Assembly (NCBI GenBank): GCA_024734555.1
Contig: JANPWX010000077.1
Location: 2,659,236 to 2,723,235, forward strand
Length of the DNA stretch: 64,000 nt
From: Trochalopteron elliotii
Lineage: Eukaryota; Chordata; Aves; Passeriformes; Leiothrichidae
Direction: 5' to 3'
Positions 22,264 through 33,756 of this stretch are shown here, in pieces. Each line of letters opens with the position of its first letter. Within the stretch, counting starts at the first letter, position 1. A program made the translations under genes and the position numbers. Below the pieces are notes generated by a model. The model worked only from the letters and a program-made list of their open reading frames with translations, searched no databases and had not been told where the DNA came from.

Positions 22264-22675
22264 GTATATAAATGACTTCTGTGCTAGCTTTAAATATTCT
22301 TGAAGGAAATGAGTTTGCTGTGGGTAGGAATTTCCAAGTGCAAATACAGGTCCTTTTCCACCCTAACCAAAAGCAACGCTCAGACAGAATAACTGCAACA
22401 ATACACACACGAGGAAGAATAATAGTATTCAGCTATTTGTACAAAAATATATTTTCTGAAATTAGAAGAATATAAAGTGTTGTGGGAAAATAGGTTACAA
22501 ACACGTAGAACACTGCAGGTTTATTTTTGCAATGAATTCTCGCTAGATTTATATTTACTATTTATTCTGTATAATTTTGTATTTTTTTTTTTCTTTCCAA
22601 CTCACAAGAAAAGAAGACTTATTCCTGGCTGATTTTCAAGCTAATCAAGGAACTGCTCTCTATAAATGAAAAAGA

Positions 22676-22681
22676 AATAAA
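22676..22681 (+). terminator. AATAAA poly(A) signal, distal (probable main site)
   Basis: A canonical hexamer followed within 20 bases by a T-rich 'gagttttttaaatgtctttt' stretch. The position gives a 3' UTR of about 1.35 kb, and no gene feature is seen beyond it. Confidence 0.55.
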
Positions 22682-22700
22682 GAGTTTTTTAAATGTCTTT

Positions 22701-25700
22701 TTCTTAAAGGTCACTTTTTAAAGAAGGCAGCAACTTCTGCATGCACAGGTTTAAAGCTACTTGGGAATTAAACACAATGATTCTCACTCTTGTCATGTGG
22801 ACAGAAGCATCTTAGCCTGAGTGCAGTAAGGCCATTCAATTTCTGTGCATGACTGACATGGTGCCAAAACACAATTTCTGACCTGCATTTATCTTCCTCC
22901 AAGCAAATCTTTTGTAAACTGACTATGCATGAGATTTTTTTTCTAATTCCTATTTGTAAAGAGAAAAATCAGCTCAATTACTACATGTATACATATGTAT
23001 GCTAAATTTAGCATTGAAGTATTGATAAACTCAAAGTAAAAAGATATATTCTTTACTTCAAAATACTGTCCATGTCTTACCTATTTGTATATACAGATGA
23101 GAGTTCTTCATATTCTTTTACATAAGTTTCTGAGAGAAAAATTCCTATATTACTGATGAAAGTCAGATTCTCAGTTCTTTCAAATTTGCATAGACATAAC
23201 TTTTATGGTGCTATATTAATTTCAGTAGTTTGAGGATCTGACCACATGTTGTCTCTGTTAACAAACCAACTTTCTTGTTAATATTTTTGAGGTGTTACCA
23301 GTTTGTTATGGAAGTAAAACTTGTTGGCTCACAAAAATCAAAATTTCAGTTATTAGAGAAGAAGTATTATTTCTTCTTTCTATATCTGAGAATAATTTAT
23401 TCAGAAACCATGTCTATTTCGAAAGATTGTGAAGAGTAAATGTGGTGACAACATATTTGTTTCATTGCTATCTTTATTCCAGAAAATGAAAGACAATGCT
23501 GAGTATTTCTTGTGCAGGTAAGGATGAGAAAAGGGAAAATGTAGTGCAATAATTTTACATTAAATTAGTTATATGGTGTTATTTTACATGTACTTGCATA
23601 TTTAAGCACATATAAATGTGCTTCATGAATATGACATAGAACCTGTGGAAGCCCATGCCTGGATCTGGAGGAGCAACTGTGGGGCAGGTGGGATAGCTTA
23701 GACCATCAAAATGACACTAGATGTCTCCACTTAAAGAATTTAGTTTCACGCAGGAAAAAAAAATCAAATAAATTCATTTTGTGTAATAATTAAATGCAGT
23801 TAAAAATTGAATTTATTTAATGGAAATAACTCTAGAAAACTTTTCACACTGAATCAGACTCATTAAATTGTTTTTTTCAAATTCTCAGAGATCTCAAATT
23901 AGTGTAGAGAAAAAATCAGAATACAAATGTAAATGGTACTTGATAACAGAATTTATTATTTCAGTGTCTTTGATTTCAGTAGTTATTTCCAAATAAAAAA
24001 TGTGTGTAAAAATAACACCCTGCAATTGGCAAGACATGGGGAAATGGTGATTCAAGCCCTCAGGCTCAGATTTAAGAGAAATAGCTTCAGACTAAAGACA
24101 ATTGCCACATGCACAGATGTCACTTTGCTTAGCTGCTAACAGTTACTTGGCAGAATGCTGAGGACAACTGTGTGGTAAACACTTTTTTCCCTCGCAGTCT
24201 CAAAGCATCAGAAAGAAGAGTGAGCTAAATTAGTGTCAAAGGAAGTCAGTTACACAGCTGTATCGGAGTCTCGCTCAGCAGGATTAAAGAGACCTTTACC
24301 ATTTAGCTTTCCTTCAGAAGGGAGAGTCATGCCTTCCACTTTATAACGACCACTGTGCTCTGTGGCAGTCTGTAACACCGCAAGTGGTTTGGCAGAATCC
24401 AGGAATCTCTAGGATGTGGCTTGCTGTCCACTTTCCTATCATCACATTGCCTACTGGGCTGCCATGTAGTAAGTTTTTATAATGAGAAGAGAGAGGTCTG
24501 CCTATTGCCTTACATTCAGATAATGATTGTTCCAACTATGAGGAAAATTTACACTGCTGCAACAAAAAAAAGGACAAATGTTTGACCTTACATGATCATT
24601 CTTCAGCTAAAGAAAATCATTGTCTGCTGATAAAAATAAAATCATGATGAAAGAAAGGCATCACATAAGAAAGAAGGATGTGATATCTATTTGTAAAAGT
24701 TTCTTGGAATATTATAGCAACCAGAAATGTGTCATTAATGTTATTGATGTTTTTAGAAAGCTGGGAAGGGTATTCATAAATTTTCTTGTTCAAATCCTAT
24801 TGTCATATTTCATTTTATTTTTTTTTCAGTGACAGGCACAGTTAAGTGGTGTGATACATTTTTACTTAGCTAGAATAATGGAGGTTAGAAGGCAAAGCAT
24901 GTTTGACAGTGTGCAACAAAGTGGATCCATTTTTCTCCTGTCAGCATGATAGTTTAATTGAGTGCAAGAACAGTGCTTCGTCAAGCACACTGGTGTAAGT
25001 GGCAGCTGTGTTATTGTTGCTAGGGTACCTCAAAGTAACCAACATTACCATTTTTTGCCTCATATTTGAGTGAAAAAAATATATTAAGTAACACCACAGA
25101 CCTGTTCCCTAAATAAACTTATTAAAACGATTAATTACACTTTTTTCATTTTAAGCTATTTGTATCTTTTCAACTTCATAGAAGACAAACGTGTTTCTCT
25201 TTGTTTTTCTTCCTGTTACAGGTAATTTTCCCACAGACTTTTAGTACTGGTACTTGATCATATTGACTGCAGTGATGCCTCTCCATGGTTTTTAAAAGAA
25301 ATAAAACCCAACCCTACACTTAAAAAACCCTATCCAAGAAAGACTATAAATGTACACATCAACTAGGGTATTTGCTTATTCAGAAATGGCCTAATATTTT
25401 TACACATTCTTTTCCATTTGAATGACAGATCAACCTTCCATCATCTATTCCAGACTAAAAACTACTTTGTACTTATTTTCAGTGATTGTCAAACTTATCA
25501 GATTTTAATATAATCCGTCTTAACTTGCAGTTTCTCCGATTGGAATTTGAGGATCAGTTTTCAGCTCCTCTTTGCATGACAAAATTGTTCCCTGTATGAC
25601 TCCAAATGGAAGATGTTTGCCATGTACCATTCACTTACCTAACAAAGAGATTATGAATTGTATAGTATGCTATACTGAAGCTGTTAGTTTGACCAGGATG

Positions 25701-28576
25701 AGAAACCACACCACTTTAAAAAGATCCATTTCTTGTGGGTTAATAAAAAAAAATATTTACCACAAATAAGACATTATTTCACAGGATAAATTAATAGTGG
25801 CAAGAGGCAAATGGAGACTGAATCTCAAAGTCATCACCAGCAGGAATTCTGGATTATTGTTCTGAGAAGATGTCAATGTCTACAGCAATACAGTTTATGG
25901 CAGTTTATGAGTCACACCAAAATAATCTGTTTCATGTAGACGTACTGAAATCATCCTGAGATTAAAGACCAATCAAACACTTAATTCAAAAGGTCAGAAA
26001 CTTTCTAAGATTGGCACATTTGTCTTCTGTTGTACTCCCTAAGACGGAATATCTGCATTTCCATTAATGAATTTCACGCTCAGCCATAGACTGCCCTCTG
26101 GCATTACAATCTGTTGCAATTGAAATCTACTCCTTGGAGAGTTTTTTCAATGTATACATTGCCTTTAGTGGTGAGTTCCTCTGGGACCTGATGATTGGTG
26201 CACCATTGGGGATTTGAGACAGGGAAGATAATCTTGTGTTATAAGTCAAAATAGTCTTTTTTTTTTTTAATTTTCCGAAGTTTATGATATTCTTGATGTT
26301 TGAGGAGCCAAATCCTTTTGTTCCTTAAAACAGAAGTGAACTGTAGCTGGAATCAATATGATGAAGTTAATCCCCATACTGAAAAGATAAAGCATGTTGC
26401 TTTCTTTCCTGCACATCTCCTAACAGTCAGCCTTGGCTTTTTGACACAACAGAGCAAATTCTAAAGAGCCACAGTCTAATGGAAAGCAGCTAACCTCGAG
26501 GAAGAACATAAGAGGCCAGATGCTGTTCAGCTCTATGAAAGCAAGATGTGATGAAGAATTTTTATTTTATTTATTAAACTTCAACCAAGATGCCAGAGTG
26601 CAAGTACATGCGCACAGTGCATTTCATAAAACATTTACAAAAGTTTCCTGTTCTAAGACATTAACTTCAAAACATTCACAGTATGGTAATGTAACTACTG
26701 GAAGGACTACTTCTACTTGATTTTTACTTATAGTTTATGAAATGGAATGTTGGAATACAGAAAAGAAGAAACAATATAGTTTCATATTTCAAGGAGGAAT
26801 GTTATTGTAACTTCAGCTCGTTGTTTTGTTGAAAAATTCATCCAGATTATTTCATTTTCAGATTTTTTTTGCAAATTGAGAATTTTTAAAATTCTTCTAG
26901 TTGTGATTATCTACCAAATTAACTACAGAAGAGTAGATAATTAGTTTTTCAAATAGAAAGAAATCTGAAACCTTTTATATATGAAGAAATCCCATGGCAT
27001 GCTAGCATAAACTTGCTTTTTAAAGAAAACTATGAAATTTATTTTGTCAGCTCATAAAAGTTAGTATTAATTTTAGTTTTAAATTAAGAGACAGCTCAGC
27101 ATTTTTCCATTTTTCAAAATTCAAAGCCAACATAGCATTTCCATAATGACACATATTTGGGTTGAATGCATATTAAACTGTTCCATTCTAAGACATATTA
27201 ACAGAAAAAAAAGTTTTCAAATATAATCTCCTACTTTCTCTCATTTTTCCTACTGAAATGGTGTAGTGTATTGTGCAAAAAAGAAAAAAAGAGGTACATT
27301 TCCCAGGCAAGGAGACCAATCTAGAAAATCTCTTTTGTATCTTTGTTAAATATCCTTTTTGGACAGTAGAATATAGTGGATTCCCATCCCTGCAGCACAG
27401 TGTGTTTACACAGCTCATATGGCATGCAAAACAGAAGGATTTGCCCTAACTAGTAGTCTATGCAAGTGTGCTCTTTTGTAAGTGTAAGGCTGTTGACACT
27501 GCACTTTTAAAAGGATCTTGTGTGTCAAATACCCTTCAGATATAACTGCTGGATCAGACCCCATGAATATCAGATATTTATGAAACTTGACACAAGAAGT
27601 TTCAACCTTGATATAAACAAAATTCCAAGCTGACAATTCTGGGCTAGTTTATTGGAATCCAGACACCCTGGAATTTTGGGTACTTGGAGGAGAGTGAAAA
27701 ACTTCTATCATTTTTTACAGAGGAAAAGTTCTTGAGCAATAGTTAAAGACTTAGTTTGCTTTTCTCATCTTGCTCATCTTGAGGTGTTCAGTGTTCCACA
27801 ATGTTGTATCACATTATTTAAGGATGAACGTAAAACATCACTGAATTGGAAATGTAGCATTTAGATGTCATTGTTCACAAAAGGTAAATGTTTCCACGGA
27901 ATAGTAATGAAATGAAGATTAATATTTGGAGACTTTAATTGCCTCATGTGTTACACAAGTATCTTTAAGTAATATATCACTTCAGGAGAGATGGGGGGGA
28001 GGTGGCATTGCTGTCTATTGGTCACTCACGCATTTGGATTTCCTGAAGGGAAATGTTGTGCAGAGGATAGGTATTTTCATACTGCTATACATGATAGTAC
28101 GAAGGCTGGATCATATTTTATAGCTTCTAAAGTAATTGTTTATTATAGCCTCTAAGGACTGAAATGTTGTCCGAAGTCGGACTTCTTGCAGTCTCAGATC
28201 CCATGATTATTTTTATTAATAAAAATGACTACAGAGTATACAGAAGTTTTATTATTTTCCCATATAAAAGTAATCAGGTAAAGAAAAAAATTTTCCCTCT
28301 GAATTTTTGATTAATTCCCTGATCCAAGGGCCATTAAAGCTAAGGAATTATGTTTTTCAGATACAGAGTGATGCAGAAGCATTTTAGAAGTCAATGGTTT
28401 TGTCTGCACAAATACATATAGAAAAAAAGGTACTTATAGAAGCATTGGGGTGTTGCTGCATCCAATTTTTTTCCAAACAGTTTAAGCTAGAATTGGACAA
28501 GACCAGTGCCTGTTCTTAACTATAAGACCTGACCATATCCTAAAAAACACATCACAAAATTTATTCTGAAGACTCC
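22701..28576. other. Intergenic desert downstream of SLITRK6
   Basis: About 5.9 kb of AT-rich sequence with no recognised transposon or gene. Patches at about 23640-23700 and 24235-24545 are richer in G and C than the rest and are candidates for conserved non-coding sequence. Open frames are all below 75 codons and look random. Confidence 0.5.
28572..28576. repeat. Left target-site duplication (actcc)
   Basis: Five bases directly before the LTR that recur directly after it at 29252-29256. Confidence 0.85.
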
Positions 28577-29251
28577 TGTCCTGGTTTAGGGCAAATTTGG
28601 GAGGAAATCTCCGAATGGGGTTCCTCTGAAAAGCAAATCCAAACAGCCCCTCCCCCCAACCGGTCCGGGGAAATAATTCCCTCAGAGATAGAGTGGAAAA
28701 AAGCCTTATTTATTTAACAAACAAAATGCCCACAAGCATAAAGAATGAATAATAATAATAACAATAATAATAATATGAAACAATAAAACCTCTCGCTGCT
28801 CCGAAGAGAGATGGCAAAACTGAGAGTCCGTGTCAGGAGTCTGTTTATCAGTCCCTTCAGTGCTGGAAAATGCCGAGTCCCGGCCCGGTGGGCCACGGGT
28901 GCAAGATCCCGGTGCTCCTCTGGGTTTTTCAGTCCAGAGCAGATTTAAACAGTCCCAAAGAAAAAATAAAAATAAAATAATAAAAAAAAAAACAGTCCAG
29001 GAAAGCGTCTTTGCCTCAGCTAGCTAGACTAACAAAGGGAAAAAAAAAACTCTCTCTGGCTGCCCTCCGTGCATCCGACGAAGGAAAAAAAAAACCCACA
29101 CAGTCCCAAGGACAAGAGCAGATTCAGAGGAGTGAGTTTGTTTCTCAGAACAAACTGCGCGCTTCTTCTTTCCCTGCTCACTCTCAGAACCAGTCTTAAA
29201 GGTACAGAACACAGAACAGACGATTTGGGGATACATAGTCACCCTAGGACA
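28577..29251 (-). mobile_element. Solo LTR with intact target-site duplication
   Basis: A 675-bp element with matching ends: it begins tgtcctggtttaggg and ends caccctaggaca, so the termini are inverted TGTCCT/AGGACA. The perfect 5-bp duplication actcc flanks it. GC and CpG content are far above the neighbourhood, a sign of youth. On the minus strand an AATAAATAA poly(A) block lies about 130 bases from the 3' end (28707-28716 on +), which sets the orientation. A (AAT)n run at 28747-28775 and several A runs are internal. No internal retroviral genes remain, so it arose by LTR-LTR recombination. A 5-bp duplication suggests an ERVL-like class (inference). All open frames inside are LTR sequence. 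Confidence 0.9.
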
Positions 29252-29256
29252 ACTCC
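29252..29256. repeat. Right target-site duplication (actcc)
   Basis: Identical to 28572-28576. Confidence 0.85.
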
Positions 29257-29462
29257 CATGACATGGTCTCCTGAAAAGCTAAAAGGTATGTGTCTGTTTC
29301 TTCCCCTCATTTTTTTAACACTTAAGTATGCTAAGAAGGTCACAGTGGGGGTCATAAAGGTAAATATGAATAGCAAACACCTAAAAGACATTTGAATAAT
29401 AAGAAAACCACCATCTTCACTAGTGCAGCACTGAGATATGGTACCTAAAGTTCCCACGGAAC

Positions 29463-29545
29463 CCCAGCCCCTCGAAGCAGGAGGATGGAGACTAGGCAGC
29501 CTCCAAAGGGCCCTTCCAGGGACGATATCTCTGGTTCTAACATAA
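29463..29545 (+). mobile_element. Possible old CR1 3' end
   Basis: The string around 'ggagactaggcagcctcc' and 'agggcccttccaggg' resembles the CR1 terminal block (ggactagatgacctc... cccttccaacc), ending near 'ttctaacataattctg'. It is strongly diverged and could be chance resemblance. Confidence 0.4.
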
Positions 29546-32500
29546 TTCTGCAAAAGATATTTACGGTAAAATTGTCTAGAGTCTTTCTGAATATAAAGTT
29601 AAGGAAAAAGGCAATATTCACCCAACACTGTCATGAAATAAAAGTTTTTCTAGTAACTCGTGTAAGATACAGAGATGCAGTAATGTGAATGCTGCATCAA
29701 ATAAACAGTACTTCTCTGATAGTGGTATATTGGTGATGGTGAACTGTGGCTACCTAAGTTTATTATTAAAAGCATTTTCTTCCAGAAGAGATGACTTCAG
29801 ATTTCTAAATAAAATACTGAAACTATCTGAAACATTTGAAGAGTGATCCATTTCTGTACTGGTTGAATTAATGATCCTTGTTTTCTTGACATACTGCTGG
29901 TGTAATTCTTCACTCATTTCAAAGGTAAGAGTCTTAGTTTTTCAAAAGTTTGTCCAGGTTTTAAAAGTATTTATAATATATTAATAATATTATTGTAATA
30001 TATTTATATTAATATTAAAAAGTATAATATATTCTCTTTGTCAAAAAGACAAATTACTAAGCACTATATGAGTAATGTATGTTTTAAATTAAAAATATTT
30101 TTATATATAAATTCTACTTTAAACCTTTTAAATTATGAAGCAGCATTTGGAACAAGACACTTTGGTCTAAGTGCAGTGCTTCATGCTAATTAGCAATCAG
30201 CCTTTTCAAAATCTTTCTATGGTATGCTATCTGTTACTTGAAACCTGATACTTCCATACAGATTTAGGGCAAATATTTATGCAATTATATTTCCATATTT
30301 CTTATAGTCTTTAGGTATATAAATTAGCTACTTTTGAAGACTGGATACTAAATGAATCTTTGATTTTTCCTAGGATGGCTGTTAGTAAGTTCATTGTATG
30401 TACAGGTATACATATAACATACTTGCATATCTTCATGGAAACCAAATTTCTCAGACCTACCTAGACCTATATCTGGAAGTGGTTTCCTAACTTTGCTACT
30501 AGAGTCTTTTTTTAATAAAAATACCTATAATTTGTAGGCTTTTGATAGGTCCGTTATATATTAATCTTGTAAATTAAACCTCTGAAATGTAGTACAAACA
30601 CAGATATGTTCTTTCCAGACCAATTATTAGCCGCTTGTGGAGGAAGCGAAGAATTGAAATAACCACACACAGTCATCCTCAAAAATTCAATGGAAGAAAT
30701 GCTAGCTTGAGAGTAAACATGAACATAAGAGCGCAAAAGTTTTTTAGAAATAGACAGAATGTGCTTGTTATTCCTACAATTTAAAAGCAGATTAAACACC
30801 AATCATGTAATTCTTTGACAATGAACACCAATAAAAATGTAGTTGTTTTCTACCTAAATATGTAGATTCACTGCCAGAAAGTTTTGAAATTTTTATTTCT
30901 ACATAAAATGCCCTTTCAGACAACAAATGCCCAAAGACTGTGGAATATAGCTGATTTAATACAGAGTTGTATTCACTCGGTACTGAAGTGAATCCTTGGT
31001 CTCACTTCTAAAAGGTAGATCCAAGAGATGACTGAAAAATATTGTGTTTTCATTAAAACAAACAAACAATGAGACAAACAAAACTGTAAAAACCCCACAA
31101 CAAAAGACAAAAATGAAATGTACTTAATTAAAAAAGGGTAAAGAAAAATCTCTCAAGTATTTCAATTATGTATCCATTGTTCTCTGCATAACCTATCATA
31201 TATTTCTCTTTATCATCCATCTCTTTTGTGTCTTCTTTTTTCTTTTTTTTCTTTTTTTTCAACTTTCTTTTTATCATGTATGTGAAATTTTGTAGCCTGG
31301 ATAAATTTAAGTTGTGGGGTTTTAGGTAGCAACTGTAAAAGTGTTTGTTGTTCACCACTGGCCAGTGATCTCTATAGCAGGCTTTTAAAACAACACAGAT
31401 ACTTAAAGGTCCTAATAAATTTACTAGTGTGTAAGTCATTATTTTTGTTCCTTTCTCTTTTGGCATAAAAAGATCACAATGTAAACAAGCACATAAAAAT
31501 TCATATGAGGAGGGGAAGAAAAAGAATTACATCTCAGGTTGATTTGGAATTTTCCATCAAAGTACAGCTTGATGGGAAAAGATGCAATCAAAACCCTCAG
31601 TAATTCACACAGGAAGATCTTTTTCCCAAACTAACACCTATTTTTTCAGTTGAACAGAGTCGTCAATGATTAAACATTTCAGTTTGTCAGAGTATTGTGT
31701 TTTGACATTACTTTTAGTCATTCCTAAAACCCTATAGAAATTTTATGAGGCAAGCCTATAATTGGGGTTTTTTTTCACCTTGAAAAAAGTTTATTCAACA
31801 CCTTCCATTATATCTTTAAAATTTTCCATCTAGCACGATTGCTGGAAGGCCTGGCTACATAGAAGTTATAAGAGAATAGGAACTATAGATTGCAAGATAG
31901 ATTATTATGGATGTTTTAGTACAAGTTTCAGTATCCGTTAAAGAATAAATTTGGTCAGGCAAAATTAAATGGAATATTTTGCTTTAGGAATTATATGCTT
32001 TTCTATTCCTTACAATTTAATGGATTTATGAACAACTTTTAATAAATATTTTGTTATTTTACTTCATGTTTTCTTCCAATCCTTAGCAAATTTGAAGTTC
32101 CGATTTTTTAATTTGACCTAATGTGTGCAAAATACAACAGGTCATTTGCATAGCATGCTAAGAGTATCGGTTCTCATTACCCTAGTATAAGAACACAAGT
32201 TGCTAGGTTTGTGTGCCAGACTCTTAAAATGTATTCCTGGATAGGATCTCTCATACCAACTGACTGCCAGCCCTGCATGCGTCTGCGGGAGCTGCTTTTA
32301 GATTAGTTGCTGATGATTATTCCAACCTTCCAAAGGAGATTGTGAAGGAGATAAATTGTGCCATGTACTTAATGTTCACATGGTAGATGAAAGAGCGAAG
32401 GAACTTATTACCACAGCCTGGAACAGCTTCAAGTGGTGGATCAAAATATTTTACTGAAACTCACTTCTAACTAGTTCAGAGACATGAGATGGTAACTACT

Positions 32501-33011
32501 GAGAAGAATCTTTTTTTTGTTGTTAATATATTTAGGAAAATATAAAGCCATCCTCTGTGTTGAGATCTTGTCATTCCTCAGGTTTTGATGGATTTGAATT
32601 TTTGTTCCTTGGTTTTTATTTTTCTTTTCTTCTTCTAAAGTATCGAAGTCATAAAAAACTGCTTAATTTTCCTTGATATGCAGGAACACAGGAACAGGTA
32701 TAACTTTTTTAAGACTAATTGTTGTGAAGCAGGAGGAAGCTGTGTAATATTTGAATGTTACATGTTTATTTCTTCTTTTCTATTCAAATGTCATCTTCTG
32801 ACTGAATCTTTAGCTTTACCTGTGAGAGAGAGGATATTTTTTCCTGTTTCCACCAGCAAAAGAGGAATAAAAATCTGAAAGTAAAAGAAAAGGTTCACTG
32901 CTAACATATCTGTGGCAGAGATTAGTGTGTTTTTCTACCCATTTACCTACTAATCTTTGTTAAGCTGTTGGTGTAATGATGGATCAGTTTTTCCGCTCCA
33001 GCAGCCATTAC
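29546..33011. other. Intergenic desert
   Basis: AT-rich with several (AT)-type stretches near 29960-30110. No gene or clear transposon. The 112-codon open frame on the minus strand at 31128-31466 contains a poly-lysine run produced by T-rich repeat sequence and is not credible as a gene. Confidence 0.5.
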
Positions 33012-33016
33012 ATGTG
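33012..33016. repeat. Left target-site duplication (atgtg)
   Basis: Five bases directly before the LTR that recur at 33752-33756. Confidence 0.85.
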
Positions 33017-33751
33017 TGTCTTGGGTTATATAACCAAAAAAAAGTTTATTCTATTCCATCTGTTGAAACTGGTTGGGGAGGTGTTTTCTTTATCTCTTGT
33101 AACTCCAGGGGGGAGGGGGCGGCTGCCTTTCTGATAACGGGCCAGCTGTTAAAACCAGGTGGAACAATGTTCCTTATCTCTTCCACAACTCATCCTCCCT
33201 CCAGAAGGATATCTTCTGTTAATGGGCCTTTAAGGCTCACCAATGACATGACACATTACCTCATCCCATTGTGAGATGCTCCATCCAATGGAGGGAGCCA
33301 AACCATTCCTACCTAGATAAAAACTGAGATGTAGGAACACCTGGAATCCAGTATTTCCACTGGACTCCTGGAGGAAGACTGGACCCATCTCACCATTACT
33401 AGACCCTTTTTCACAGGATCATCTCTACTCCAACAGAACCACATCTGCCACTCCAGGAGGGCTTACTTTGGACTGCTTCCAATACCCTGATCAACAGGGT
33501 GTCAGGTCATATCTCTGACTCTGTCAGGGTTTCTAAGATTTTTGTTTGTTTGTTTGCTTGTTTTTTTCTCCTACTACATTTGTATTCTTAATATTCCTAG
33601 TAAAGAACTGTTATTCCTATTCCCAAATCTTTGCCTGAAAGCCTCTAATTGTAAATTTATAATAATTTGGAAAGGGAGGTGGTTTACATTCTCCATTCCA
33701 AGGGAAACTTCAGCTTTCCCTGGCAGATACCTGTCTTCTTAAACCAAGACA
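33017..33751 (+). mobile_element. Solo LTR with intact target-site duplication
   Basis: A 735-bp element beginning tgtcttgggttatataacc and ending cttaaaccaagaca, flanked by the perfect 5-bp repeat atgtg. I recognise it as a common avian ERVL-like LTR type. Orientation is inferred as +: an 'agataaaaa' TATA-like block near 33315 precedes a poly(A)-like 'agtaaa' near 33599, leaving a 150-bp U5, the same layout as the 28577-29251 LTR. Small G and T runs are internal. No retroviral internal region is left. Open frames inside (32957-33274 and 33542-33742) are LTR sequence. Confidence 0.9.
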
Positions 33752-33756
33752 ATGTG
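33752..33756. repeat. Right target-site duplication (atgtg)
   Basis: Identical to 33012-33016. Confidence 0.85.

Larger units (their letters stand above)
21333..22700 (+). other. SLITRK6: SLITRK6 3' UTR (end approximate)
   Basis: Sequence downstream of the TGA to just past the poly(A) signal at 22676. Length about 1.35 kb is reasonable for this gene. It contains two earlier AATAAA signals, two Pumilio-type sites, AU-rich stretches and a pure (TA)18 repeat. The end is inferred from the last signal and the T-rich sequence following it. Confidence 0.6.

Noticed and set aside
31128..31466. 112-codon minus-strand frame
   Set aside because: It contains a poly-lysine run encoded by a T-rich low-complexity tract.
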